64,000 nt of DNA, taken from positions 12,296,864 through 12,360,863 of the forward strand of contig CM068581.1 of assembly GCA_035048485.1 (NCBI GenBank), in the 5' to 3' direction. Below, piece after piece: positions 50,701 to 62,175 of the stretch. The translations under genes were made by a program, and so were the position numbers. Source of the DNA: Pteria penguin. Lineage: Eukaryota; Mollusca; Bivalvia; Pterioida; Pteriidae. The notes under the pieces are model-generated. The model ran no database searches, was not told where the DNA came from, and worked only from the letters and a program-made list of their open reading frames with translations. Within the stretch, counting starts at the first letter, position 1, and each line of letters begins with the position of its first letter.

Positions 50701-51597
50701 GATAATTAATTTTTGATGCTTTTTGACATCTTTTAGGACTTTAACATTTTCATGCAAAATAAATTAGTTTTCATCAATATTTTCTATATTATTGACTGTA
50801 GATGCACTGAAATGCTTATTTTAGAATGTAGGAACGGAATGCCTTTGAAAGAATTTTGACAATATTTTTTTTTATTTTTCTTAAATATTTAAAGATTGCA
50901 ATATAGGTAAGGGAGGGGTGCTATTTTTCACATTTTCAAATTTAACTCTGGAACGATTAAATGGATTTTTACGAAAATATGAATAAAGTATGATAGGTCC
51001 TTACAAGTGTAGTTGTTATTTCTTCCCGATCTGTCAACAGATAGCGCAACCGTAGCAAAAAGGAATTCTTAGGCGGTACCCTCTTTTGACAAACGTCTTT
51101 TTCGGAACCGCTGCACACAGAGACGAGATGAAGGCAACAAAATTATATAGAAGGTAGTATGAAGAAGTGTTGCTGTTTTGAATTCCAGTCCGAATGATAA
51201 TAATTTATTTGTTTTTGACTTTGTTTTGGACAATATCATTCTAATGTGAAAAAAATTTCATAAATACTTTCTCTATGGTTGATTTTTTATCCACATAATT
51301 GCTGTATTTTAGCCAGAATTGATTAAAGGATTGCCTTTATTAAAGAAATAAGATTGCAAGAGAAAGGGGGTTGATTTGTCACATTTTCAACTTTTTCTTC
51401 ACTACTTCCAGACTGACTTTGAGGAAACTTGGTAAGTATTAAGTAAAGACGGTTTGTACAGTATTAGAAGTTTTAAATGTTTTAAAGAAACTAAAGACTT
51501 GCGACCACCTACAAGCATTGCTGTTTAATATTATTATGTGCAATGTTCTCTGTGTCACAGATGAGCGATATAGATCCACTTGGGCCTCTTTTTTTAC
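47791..51597 (+). mobile_element. Older dispersed repeat copy, split by a younger copy of its own family
   Basis: The older element starts with the hairpin-like AGCTCATCTATGAAGAGAAC at 47791, runs to 48010, resumes at 50601 and ends 'gagcgatatagatccacttg' with GGCCTC at 51597. A younger copy lies between, at 48011-50600. Words shared with it include 'ttttcgacttcttc', 'gagggtacc' and 'gtccgtcgtc'. No protein is coded. Confidence 0.75.
48011..50600 (+). mobile_element. Dispersed repeat with palindromic ends, long copy
   Basis: It starts AGCTCACCTGAGCCAAAGGC, closing a hairpin with TCAAGTGAGCT, then (GTCCGTC)n-like sequence, and ends 'ctcaggtgagcgatatagg' with CCCACTTGGGCCTCTTGTTT. Internally a unit of about 500 bp repeats with the words 'caggtggcgccaccac', 'agagggtaccctcctttgac' and 'ggaatgatctagaggga'. 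Two internal 'agcggttcaaatccagc' segments contain a Pol III B-box-like word. It is the inverted, longer relative of 2124-3706. Some poly-G tracts are present. Confidence 0.85.
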
Positions 51598-52320
51598 ATA
51601 CTGATTAATGTATGCTTTCTGTTTAAAATGATAACTAGACAGGCATTAAAAAAATCGATGCCATAAATTATCAGGAGACGCACAAATTGTGCATAGATAA
51701 TGAAGAGTTTTATAATAATTTCATAAACAGAGTAAAAGTGTACATGTTGCGTAGATAGTTGGATAGTCATCCGATAATATCATAGATAGAACGTTAACAA
51801 ACATTAAAGTATTGCATAAAGAGTTTATTCATTGTATAATGATCCTACGAATACTAGATAAATGCTGCTGTTGACGTCAAATCACGAGGCAGTAATCAAG
51901 CATTAATAAGTACTGTAATTCTGTACAGTCTTGGAAACTGAATATGACATACAGTTGTTTTTATGTTAACAATTACTGCTACATCATGTTTATGGGAAGG
52001 ATGTCATTATCTCAGAAAGACTGAATTGTCATAATATCCGTTCTACTTCATGATGTACACTTAATCTCCTCTAAAGTACATCAAGTACTGCAGCGGAATT
52101 TCTGTGTACTATTTTCAAACGATATATTATTTTTCTTATTTGTATACATTTTGTATTGCAATTATGGAAGAATGAATTTTAGTTTCACATTAAGTATACA
52201 TGTACTTGTATTTTATAACCATTAAACTTCGCATTCTCTTTGCCCTTTTCCAAGGCAGAATAAGTCGTTATACAATGATAATTGTATAAAGAGTTGTCAT
52301 TCAAGTTGGTCGTCACATAT

Positions 52321-52387
<67 letters not shown>

Positions 52388-53540
52388 TATTCGGTGAACC
52401 ATTCCCTTCGATCATCGGTCGTTAAAGGCATTTTCTTTTGAATTATATTGAAGGCATTGCACTCTTAAAATAAAATATCACTCTGAACTTTATATCACTT
52501 AACGGATAGGAATTTTCTTATATTTATAATATTTAACCCTGTGTTTTTAATATTTGCACTTAATTTCATTACAGCATTACGCTCGTCTTTAAGAAGATGT
52601 AAATCGATTCAGAAACATTGTTTTTCGAGGATCGTTGGTCACTGACTCTAGATTGTAAAGGAAATACAGAATAGCTATATTTCCGTGCTTGTCCATGTAT
52701 TTGTGTTTATATATGTATGTATTTATTTATAGAGACGTATAAATCATGATCCGGGTATAGTTGCTATTTAGTTGTACTTTTGTTCAAGTTCTTTCAAGCC
52801 TCATAAAATATCCTCTTTTTCAAGTATATACATTCTGAAGACTGGTGTGCACATGGTCTCCTAAATTACTGGGATTTGCTTCATTTATTCCCAACAAATC
52901 AGTTCGAGCTAGTAATCTGCACTGCTAACAGGTTAATTAGCTTAACACACCTGATTCCTATCTCTATTGGTAATTGATTTGCATCTGCTCCTGTATTTAT
53001 TCAATGCCAAAAAAAGCTGAATGAAGAGAATTTGACACTCTGTGGAACTTTTTAGAATCATTTCACGTACAGTCTTGGATGGTTTCTTCTATAAAGTGGA
53101 ATTGTCCAAAATGATTTCAGTGTTATGTTCTTTTATGACAGAAAATATATGGCATGGAAAATTGTTTCTCGATTTCTAAGTAAAAATACTAGTAGTGTCC
53201 ATGTTATTATCTTTTAGTGAAAATGGTATCTATTATTCCTTAAACATACATTATACTCAGACTTAAACATAAATTAATCATTTCTAAAACACTAGTGAAT
53301 AAATCTTTATTGTATAAACAGTACGTGCCTTGTTTGATTTACAGAACTTGGTGAAAGTCAGTCGGAGAGATCAGCTTTCATTTTCTAGATCCGTAGAACA
53401 CACTGTCCAATGTACTTTGGAACTGGTGACCACAGCGATCAGCTTCCTTTTTGTAATTAGTTTTTAACGTCCTCTTCCATATCGACATGTAACTTTAAAA
53501 AAGTATTGTATACCTTCTTATAGAAAAGAAATAGGAAATA
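51598..53540. other. Non-coding stretch with one (TA)n tract
   Basis: A TA microsatellite lies at 52325-52390, with a one-base phase slip near its end. No gene is supported. Confidence 0.45.
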
Positions 53541-55515
53541 TAGCTCATGTGAGGTGATATGGTGGCGCATTGTCCGTAGTTCGTAAACTTTTGCATTTTC
53601 GGCTTCTCCTCCTTACCCGCATGGCATATTTTGATCAAACTTAGTATACTTGTAGTGCTAGTGGACCTTTTCGAAATTTTATGTTTTAGCTCACCTAAGC
53701 CAAAGGGAGCTATTTGTCTGTCAGTCGTTCATCCGTTGTCATAAACTTTTCACATTTTCGACCTCTCATAAACCGTCAGACAGATTTTGATCAAACTTGA
53801 TATACTTATAGTACTAGTGGACCTCTGCAGAATTCGTGTTTTTATTCAGATATGTCAACAGATGGTGCCACCAAAGATTAAAGAATGACCAAGAGGGTAC
53901 CCTTCTTTGAAATCTTCTTCCTCAAAAGGAATGCATGAATTTAAAAAAAAAGCTTGTTTATATTAAACATGTAAAGATGGATGTCACGTAGATCTACTGT
54001 ACTATTCTAACTATTGCTTGATAAAGGCCAGGAGGCCGAACATTTGCGGCAAAGAGTGTTTGTGTTATTTCTTTTAGTATATTTTACTTCCCTTTGGAGG
54101 ACTAATTATTATATCTGAAAAAAAAAACTAATGCGTTGATATTGTGCATTTTTTTTACTGATTTTATTGTAATAAATGTAACTGGAAAGATGTGGAATAC
54201 AGAAATATATGTAATTTCTTGGATTTTTTTTTTTTTTTTTTGCATTTTTTAAGATTAAAGGAAAGGAAAGGGTAGATAATCTATTAGTTTGTGATAATAA
54301 GCTTTGAAGTTTGATGTACCTCTTCTTCAGAACTAATCGAAAGATTGTGATAAAATTTTGTAAGTATGAAGTTCTCAAGGTTCCCTTCAAATATAGTGCA
54401 TTTATTTTGTATATTTCAAATTATTTTAATGTAATAATTGTCATAGGAAAGATATAGAGTACAAAAATAATTTCTAGTACTTTTTGCAAATTTAAGATTG
54501 AAAAGGGGGGGGGGGGGTATAGTAAAACAATGTAATGATGAGATTTAATGAACTTTTGCTTCAGACTAAAGAGAGGAAACTTGGTAGGGATGAAGTAACA
54601 AAGGTCCCCAACAAATGTTGCTGTTTTCAACCAGATCTGTCAAGGGGTGTATGCTTGACTGGATGACATATACCCCAGAGGGTACCCTTCTTTGACAAAC
54701 TTCTTCATAGATCTGACATCAGACTAAATGGGTCAGTGATCTAGAAGGATGTCTTAACATATTCATTTTATTGATTTATTCAATATAGAGAAGCAGTAAA
54801 GCATTTATCTGTTAATATTTATTTAGAAATATTTATTTCAAGGGTTATTTTAAAAAATTGTGTGAAATTTTTGTTTTCTGTTTTTATAATAAATAATTTT
54901 TATATAGGCCAGTTCTGGCATGCTGGAGGTAAGCTGTTCAAATCTTGATGGAGGCATTTACATAAAAACAAGTTAAAACTGTGCATTGTGTTGAAGACTA
55001 GTGTTTTGAAGCACATTTTAAGTCATATAAGAAAAAATTCTGACATAGTCTTTTTTCATACATGTTCTTGTCATTTCCTGTTTAATCCAATATTTATAGA
55101 GAAGCCGTAAAGCATTTATTTGTCAACTTTTATTAGGAAATATCTATTTGAGGGATAATTTTAAAGTTTCATGTCGATGTTTAATTCTTCTAATTTTGAT
55201 ACAAGGGAAGCAGTTCAAATCTCGCAAAAGGCAAATTCTTGTTTTCGTTCATTGTGCACCAGAATAAGATTATAGGTGTTATTTAAGGGAAAAAATAGAA
55301 ACAAGAACTCTGGCTTAATCGTGTTCACATGGTTTTTGTATCATTTACTTGATTTATTCAATGTAGATAAGCAAGTTTACAGCTTTTTATCAATTGTCAG
55401 AACACAGTAAGCAAGATAATATATGTATTTGCGAATTTCTTCAAGCAGTCAGTTTGTGAATGAGCAAATTGTGCCCAAGTGAACGATATAGGCCCCCTTA
55501 GGATTCTTTTTTTTA
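53541..55515 (+). mobile_element. Further nested copies of the palindromic-end repeat family
   Basis: One copy starts AGCTCATGTGAGGTGATATG at 53541. A second, starting AGCTCACCTAAGCCAAAGGG at 53694, interrupts it. The right end 'gtgcccaagtgaacgatata' with GGCCCCCTTAGG lies near 55475-55502. Internal words 'gagggtacccttctttgac' recur. A 160-bp retroelement end is inserted at 53946-54108. Strongly diverged and non-coding. Confidence 0.65.
53946..54108 (+). mobile_element. Solo retroelement end, second copy of the 19922-20062 segment
   Basis: It begins AAAGCTTGTTTATATTAAAC and carries TTGATAAAGGCCAGGAGGCC then GAACATTTGCGGCAAAGAG. It ends 'acttccctttggaggacta', which is antisense to the coding end SPPKGSK of the reverse transcriptase at 20089. 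It thus joins an element end to an inverted coding fragment, as in rearranged Penelope-like insertions. Confidence 0.6.
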
Positions 55516-56510
55516 ACACAAAACTCAGATTATTTTTGCGAAGCAATTTTTGTAACAGCGCCCTAACCATGCGCCAAATTGTCACAATTTACGTGCCTTT
55601 GTCAATTATGTTACAGCATTACATCTTGCTTAGGAGCACTTCACATGCATTTTTGTGCGCGGGTTGTGTATTGTGTTCAGGATTAGATTCCGTGGTCAGA
55701 CCACAACAGTTGCGATACTCCATGCTGAATACTGTGATGTCACCATGAACTGAATGAACGTTCTCTGACAAAGCTGTTACGGTGCCATTAGAACTCTTTC
55801 TCTATTATTCAGAGGAAGTCAGGACTTTATTCGGTAGATGCTGTCTGATCAGACAGGAAACTTCCATGATTGTTCATCGTCAAACTAGTTCTATCATCGA
55901 ATTTAGAAGCAGTGTTGCTTAGATTGTGTAACACTATTATTGCCCTGCCTTCTTTCGTGGGAAATTGACGTAGACTTGCATACAGTTGTTATTATTTGTG
56001 ATCAGTTTCCACTCAATCAGGATCGTATGTTAGGTTTCAGACGGGTTCGTTGGGTGGGTTTTGTTTTAAATTTGTAAGAATTTAGTGTGCGGAAAAGGTA
56101 TCTTTCTTCAATCAAACGGTTTTTATGAAGTCTTTAAACTGATAATTTGACATTCAAAGAAAATCGAGAAATTTAGAACTTTCAACGTATTTGTTTTTTC
56201 CCTTTCCTTTTCAGTGTATAATAAGGTATTTTGTCATGTGATGTGATACCCCTTCGTCTGAGTACCTGCACGAATACATAGGAAGAGTAAAGCTAATTTC
56301 TTATTTCTTTTACATCTTACGTGCATTCATTTTATTTGATGTTTTGCCAGAAGAAATGAGCCCTGTGCCAAGTAGTAATCAGTGATGAATGGAACGGGAT
56401 TTGATCATTTTTCATCCAATTCGAGGTATTAAGTATAAAGATTTTAAATAAAATTGTATGCATAGAGTTTTTTCACAACAATTTTCCAATGAAATTTTCA
56501 TTTTTTTCAG
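55516..56510. other. Non-coding, upstream of the signal-peptide exon
   Basis: No exon is supported. The sequence just before 56511 is an intron end (T-rich tract, then CAG). Confidence 0.5.
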
Positions 56511-56743
56511 GTCTTAGAATGCCGAAGTGACGGATTACTATTATTTCTTTGGATTATATATTCGAGAAATTGCACCTGAGATGGAATCGGTATTTAAAGC
56601 ATTAACTTGTGCCCATTGTGGATCACATTCTAACACGAAATTATTATTATGGGGTGTGTTTACTGTATTTTTGTTGGTATTACCTGCATACTGTATGGAT
56701 GTGAAGTCCGGATGTGACGAAAGTGTCCACTTTGATGTAAATG
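56511..56743 (+). CDS. First coding exon of a secreted or membrane protein
   Basis: A strong acceptor (CATTTTTTTCAG) ends at 56510 and a perfect donor (AATG|GTAAGT) starts at 56744. Coding starts at ATG 56581. The 70 bp before it are 5' UTR and contain a three-codon upstream frame (ATG at 56519). The 54 residues read MESVFKALTCAHCG.., then a hydrophobic stretch KLLLWGVFTVFLLVLPAYC (residues 21-39, a signal peptide or signal anchor), then the extracellular-looking MDVKSGCDESVHFDVN. The exon ends in phase 1. I do not recognise the family, and the rest of the gene lies to the right. Confidence 0.65.
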
Positions 56744-57658
56744 GTAAGTCTTTAAATTATATCTTAATCGCTGAATACTAGTATTTTATGATTAAATTAT
56801 AAATTATGTGAAATATCTATTAGGTAATTTTTCAGTGATATCAAAGCACTTTCATAAAATAGGTCCTTTAATTGATATAATTCCCATCTCGAAGAATTAT
56901 GTACTTTATCATACTTACCACGTTACTATGAGGAAATTTCCGGTATAGATATGAAATATTTATGAAATGAACATGCACCATTGTACATACATATAATGAA
57001 GTAGTCATTCATCTCAGGAATATAGACGTTAAAGCGTTGGCGATGCTCCATCAGTTCCCAAGTCAGCAATTAGTTCTGCCATGAAAGCACGAACATTTCA
57101 CAAATATTTACGGCAAAAACTTCGCCAAAAATAAGCTATAAAGACGTTTCCTCCCTTGTTATGTTAGCATGGTCATTATTACAATATTACATCATCAGTG
57201 GGTACTCCTACAAAAATAGTTCTTATTTGTTTTATATTATTGGTTAGTCATCTTTTCAATTGCTTCGTCTCAAATAGCATGTTTAGATTTGTTCTAACGA
57301 ATTTAGGGGATGTATGCCTCCTCGGGAAAACTTAGTTGTTTCAATGTATCAGGAAAGCAAATGCATACTTGTACGAAACACCAATCAGCGTGTAATCATA
57401 TGACGTTCATCATATAAAGTTCGATTGATTTTTATTAAATATGCTAATGGCTTCCTTCCGCCAACAAAATGTTCAGCATAATTTCTGTAGAGAAAATCTT
57501 GAAAGACGTGTATTCTTCACACAAGAGTGATAATATCTCTTAGCTTTTAAGCTCGTACTCATTCTAAACCCACCATTAGCTTATCTTGATCCATGTCCAA
57601 TTCAAATGCTATTTTACCACCAGTATCATGGTGATAGTCTATCTGTTATTGTAACCAG

Positions 57659-58093
57659 AGGCAATGTTCATGTTTTCCACCGATTACTATGAGATACATC
57701 CGAGTTTCCACGTTTTACCTTGTACTGATTATCCATGTTCATCCAATACACATGAAAAGAGTTTATCACTTTGTTGGACAGCTGTTGCCCAGTGTTTGTT
57801 GAATTCGGTTATTTTATTATCACTAGTTGGATATGCCCCTCCTCTATTAGTCGGTTGCGGTCTGTCTGGCTTGCTTGGTTTTTTTATTTTATTTTTTTCC
57901 GAGTTTGCATTTTTCTGTCAAGTTAGAGAATTTCCTCTCCTGTTTCTCTGTAATCACTGATTCCACTGTCGGTGACAATAATATTATATCCAGGAAGAAG
58001 TTTGAACTGTCTAGTACAGACAAATTTGAGAAAGATTGCAAGATGGCTCTGCGTCCAACATTTATAATGTACTACTCACTATGTACATATTGT

Positions 58094-58100
<7 letters not shown>
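57659..58100 (+). CDS. Weak candidate exon(s) downstream of the signal-peptide exon
   Basis: An acceptor (CTGTTATTGTAACCAG) ends at 57658. The frame from it is phase-compatible with the exon ending at 56743 and stays open for about 98 codons. It has four cysteines (LPCTDYPCSSN) and then a hydrophobic stretch near residues 50-80. A second overlapping frame (57875-58100) contains the hydrophilic segment KKFELSSTDKFEKDCKMAL. No convincing donor is visible. Either could be chance. Confidence 0.2.
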
Positions 58101-58170
<70 letters not shown>

Positions 58171-58194
58171 GATATAAATATATATATATATATT
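58100..58194. repeat. (TA)n microsatellite, imperfect
   Basis: A TA tract interrupted by 'ttta' and 'gata' variants. Confidence 0.97.
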
Positions 58195-58967
58195 GTATTA
58201 TATACCATATGCTGATGAGCCATTAGGCTAAAAGCCAATAAACATTATAAACATTACATTACTTTAACACAAATGCAATAAGTAAGCATTTCAATTTAAG
58301 TATAGTGAACTCTTTAGGTTTTGCAATTTTACATTCAGATTTCATCAATCACTGTTTTAGGTAATTTATTATAGGGTTAATTATATCATCGGTTGATTAT
58401 TTCTACACTGCTAGATCATGCATTGATTTAAAGAACTTAAATTTAGGCCCTGAGTCAAATTCCGTTTCTATTTCGTCCTGAGAAGGATGCTTCTTGCCAC
58501 GAAACTATTCTCACAGCGATAAATTGAGGAACGTTCAGGTTAGGTCGCCCCAACGGTAGGTCGCTCCAATGTAAAATCGCCCAATATCAGTCTGGTTGCC
58601 CCACGATGTCAAGTCGAGTCACTACAAGTGACTGTTTTCAAACACTATCTATGTTAATTATCAATCATTTCAATGTTCTCTCCTAATTGTTCTAATTAAC
58701 ATTTGGTTAAAAGATGTTGGAAACAGTGGAGGTTCATGTACTGATGGACATAGAAAAGAAGACAATGAAAGAAGAGATTAAATTGAATAACATACATAGA
58801 ATAAATTTTGTTGACCAAAATCCAGCAATCATTACATCAAAGAAATGATTCTCGATAACATATAAGACAATAGATAGATTTATTCATAATACTTTGATAC
58901 TATCAATATTAATCATGGAAATCTTTCTATTCCTTTGTACATAAATCATATCACAAATAGGGCGAAT
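58195..58967. other. Non-coding stretch
   Basis: No supported gene. Words such as 'taggtcgccccaacggtagg' near 58540 repeat weakly ('gggcgacttcac' at 59246), suggesting a short dispersed repeat around the SINE site. Confidence 0.4.
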
Positions 58968-59248
58968 TAACCGATATAGGGAAGCCGATGTGGCCTAGTG
59001 GATAAGGTGCTCGGCTCTTGATAGAGAGATCCCGGGTTCGACTCCCGCCCTGGGCACACCAGTGTTCTCTATTTCGGATGAGACGTAGGCATGGCACGTA
59101 AACGATTCCTCACTGCTTCGGAAGGGTCCGTTGCAAAGGTCTAAATTTGTATGCAATGCATCAGGCAGATGCCGTCACCATATACGTGAAATAATCATGG
59201 AGTGACGTAAAACAATAATCAATCAATCAATTAATAACCGATATAGGG
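58968..59248 (+). mobile_element. tRNA-derived SINE, copy 2, with perfect 14-bp target duplication
   Basis: TAACCGATATAGGG flanks the body at 58968-58981 and 59235-59248. The head has A box TGGCCTAGTGG followed by ATAAGG, and a perfect B box GGTTCGACTCC. By eye it is tRNA-Arg-like. The central domain GGGTCCGTTGCAAAGGTC and 'gcatcaggcagatgccgtca' are shared with the SINE at 36312. The tail is 'gtgacgtaaaacaataatca' with (ATCA)n. Compared with copy 1 it lacks about 25-30 bp after 'ggatgagac'. The duplication marks a clear retroposition event. Confidence 0.93.
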
Positions 59249-59440
59249 CGACTTCACTTTAAGGCGACTTAACTTTGTAGACCGTTCAAAATTGTAACTG
59301 ACTGACTGAGGAAGGTTTATGGTCGATAAAGGGATCTGATGCAATTTGAGATCCTCCTTTCAAGAATGTTAACCGACATTATGGGATATGGCCATACAAC
59401 TAACCGTTTAACTTTTTGACTATACTTTATTTGACATAAT

Positions 59441-59442
<2 letters not shown>

Positions 59443-59508
<66 letters not shown>
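59443..59508. repeat. (TA)n microsatellite
   Basis: Uninterrupted AT dinucleotides. Confidence 0.98.
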
Positions 59509-59511
<3 letters not shown>

Positions 59512-59538
59512 CATTTGTTGACGTGCATTTCCGACTCT

Positions 59539-59685
59539 GGAATTTCAGTTCAACCACAGGGTTTTCGGCTCGTTGCCCCCCCCCCCTTAAGTTATAACAA
59601 TAATAAGCTTATTATATTGGTATAATTGAAGGGAAAGGGGGGGGGGGGCAGCGAGCCGAAAGCCCCATGGTTCAACAGAATTTCA
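59539..59685. repeat. Foldback repeat with about 50-bp arms and G/C homopolymers
   Basis: The left arm ('gaatttcagttcaaccacag', GGTTTTCGGCTCGTTG, poly-C) mirrors the right arm (poly-G, CAGCGAGCCGAAAGCC, 'ccatggttcaacagaatttc'). The loop is about 45 bp of AT-rich sequence. It is a short hairpin-forming element. Confidence 0.85.
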
Positions 59686-59837
59686 AACCGTGAATAGGAT
59701 TGACTCTCTCTGTTCTTGTTTCCTTCATGGGCCCATATGTATATATTTATGTATTTACTTCCTCGACTTAAAACGTTGTTGCGGGACTTACGATGGGTGT
59801 TGTATGCAACCAGGGGACGCTTACTCCTCCTGGGCAC

Positions 59838-60062
59838 CTGGGTCCGGCGCCATAAACTGAGAATATACTTAAGTCAAAATTTCATATTCTTCTGTTCATC
59901 AATGAATTAATAACTGGGATTTGGATTTTATTTAGTTTGATTCTATTGATAAATAGAATCAAACCATTCTGCATGAGAATTTATTTCAACATTTGACAAT
60001 GGAATAAATTAAAATGAAATATTTGACTTAAGTGTATTCTCAGTTTATGGCGCCGGACCCTG
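59838..60062. repeat. Foldback repeat with about 47-bp arms and an inner palindrome
   Basis: 'gggtccggcgccataaactg' with AGAATATACTTAAGTCAAAA on the left mirrors TTTGACTTAAGTGTATTCTC with 'agtttatggcgccggaccc' on the right. In the loop, TTTGATTCTAT mirrors ATAGAATCAAA at 59937-59964. It is probably a small MITE or foldback element. Confidence 0.88.
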
Positions 60063-61213
60063 GTCTCACCTCGATTTAATTGGGTCCGCATTTGTCTAAA
60101 TATGATACTATACACAATATTGTCCTTTTATTTCTTGGACTATTGTACGTTTTTTGAGAAAGTTGAGAGACAATCACTATGTGAGTTCGCTTGCATTCAC
60201 GGATAATCACTAGAAACGGAGAGATATGTCTTTGACGTTTATAGGTTTAAAGCGGTCAGGTCATCGCCTGCTCACGCCCCTGTAAAACATTCAGGAACTA
60301 CAGATAAATTTGCCTGTACTATGTAACACTGAGCTTGACGTTTCTCGGGTTTTTAACAGCAGTTTTTTGCATTTTCTCGAAGTTCAAAGGGTTTGGATAC
60401 GCCATAAAAGTTCCCATTAAAGCATCAATTAGAAATAGGTCCTTGTATGTGTCACACTGACCTTATTCGTGCATGACATAATTTAGATTCTTACCAGAAT
60501 TGTTTCAAACTAGGAAATAGATATAATGTGGACTAATATAATATATTAAGGCATACAAAATATTCTGGGTTCGTATATTTTGTTGTGGCAAAATCAACAA
60601 GGGTCTCTATCTTGGAACATTTGAGAAATCTAATAAAGTCATGGCATTATGGGTCACAATAATACAAAAGGATTAAACGAACTTGATCTGTAATGTCGAG
60701 GGTTGTCTACTAATGGGACTCGCCAACTATACGCGTTTTACGTAATGCCCAATTCTTTTATGAGAAGAGGTCCGAAACATTCTGGATGTATTATGGCTTA
60801 TGACTTTGGTTTTATCGTAAGCGATCATGCCATTTTTCAGCCATATATTACCAATGCTTATGTATAAATATATGAATATCAGCATTTGAATTCACTGGAG
60901 AAACGTACATAGATCACTATAGCCAATAATCATGTTAAATCAAACGACGAAAAAAAAAAACAAGATTTTACTTAGAAACTGAATATTAATCCCGAGGCGT
61001 ACGTAGCACGCACAAAATCACTGGTCTTGATTATCTCAGCGTTTGAAAATGGACCCCATTCACATTACATCATAGAAGGCACGCATACTTGACTGTCAGA
61101 ACAATCAGACATATGGGTAAACGATACCCACAGATGCAGACTGGAGATAGATGCCCGAATGTTATTCAGAGATGGTATCTTATGTGCTACATGATTGATT
61201 GACGATTTCACAG
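60063..61213. other. Non-coding stretch
   Basis: No recognised feature apart from a short A-run near 60950. Confidence 0.4.
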
Positions 61214-61307
61214 ATTGCGGTGTGTACCACTGTCAACGGGAAGAAAAGGACTCGACAGGTCGGATTTTCTACAAGTTTATGCGAACAATTAATTGTACGA
61301 TTTGCAG
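61214..61307 (+). CDS. Candidate exon with an Ig-like DxGxYxC motif
   Basis: An acceptor (GATTTCACAG) ends at 61213 and a donor (TTTGCAG|GTATC) begins at 61308. In phase 1 the first codon is completed as Asp, giving DCGVYHCQREEKDS.., which matches the DxGxYxC signature around the second cysteine of Ig V-set domains. The entry phase matches the exon ending at 56743. The pyrimidine tract is weak and the rest of the Ig domain has not been found, so this is tentative. Confidence 0.3.
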
Positions 61308-61601
61308 GTATCAATGTTCTAATTGACCCTGATTTGAGTCATGTAAGCGTTTTGGCTACCCTAAGTCCTGCTGGGGATGAAAAGTCCCAGGCTTCTGAGT
61401 GGATATATTTGCAAGGTATATCTTTTTGATTGAAATGCTCTTTATGGGATATCTGAAGTCCAGTAACAATCTTACAGTTTATGTAGGGGTCATTATTTTT
61501 CATACTAAGGGTAAAGTATTTTAGTAAGCACATTTTTGCGGACTGAGGGTACGTAAGTTCAAACAAGGTAAATTTTGAAAATGTAAAGCCACAGGAAGTT
61601 A

Positions 61602-61645
61602 GTGTGTGTGTGTGTGTGTGTGTAGGTGTGTGTGTGTGTGTGTGT
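61602..61645. repeat. (TG)n microsatellite
   Basis: TG repeats with one 'aggtg' interruption. Confidence 0.95.
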
Positions 61646-61980
61646 TCATAGAGCTATTAAATTAATTAACATGTAGCTCTCTGGAAAACTAATTGCTACC
61701 TTGATACCTAGAGAGTTCAGCGCTCTCTTCTTATTCTTCTCATTCTAGTTTGAGAAGGGGAAGGCAACCCTGTAAAGAGAATGCAAGCAGAGACGTCCCT
61801 GCTACATTTATAAAGTTGTTCAGTTTATTTTAGAAGTTGCCCGCCCATATTTCGTTGTCCTCGGTCAGTAGACTTTATTCATTTGTATGATGTATGAAAA
61901 GATTTGTATGTTATACGCCATTTACCGTTACTGAGGAATACTTGTCTGTAAAGTTATTCAGTAAGTAAGATGTGTATTAG

Positions 61981-62175
61981 AACCTCTATAAAACCTCCTC
62001 AAAATCTGCATGTAAATAAGGAACAGCTGGCAAAATGTTCAGATTCTCCGAAATGTGATGCAATGTCGACAGAAAAGAGAGTGTTGACATTCAGTCGGCC
62101 GCCTCGTGAATATCTTCCTTCGTTTTTGCGTAACATATTGTATGTTTACAGAAGAAATGTAAAGCCCTCAAAAAG
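61981..62175 (+). CDS. Weak candidate exon following the Ig-like exon
   Basis: An open frame of about 65 codons (..SIKPPQNLHVNKEQL.. to ..YVYRRNVKPSK) ends at a good donor (AAAAAG|GTAGGT) near 62176. The entry phase after ATTAG at 61980 matches the exit phase of 61307. The acceptor tract is poor in pyrimidines and no domain is certain (KPPQNLHV is only vaguely like the start of a fibronectin type III strand). Confidence 0.25.

Noticed and set aside
57664..57960. 98-codon frame as a complete membrane protein gene
   Set aside because: There is no promoter or donor evidence. I kept it only as a weak candidate exon, because its acceptor phase fits.
58982..59056. tRNA-Arg gene
   Set aside because: The tRNA-like part runs into a SINE body shared with another locus, and the whole unit is flanked by a 14-bp duplication.
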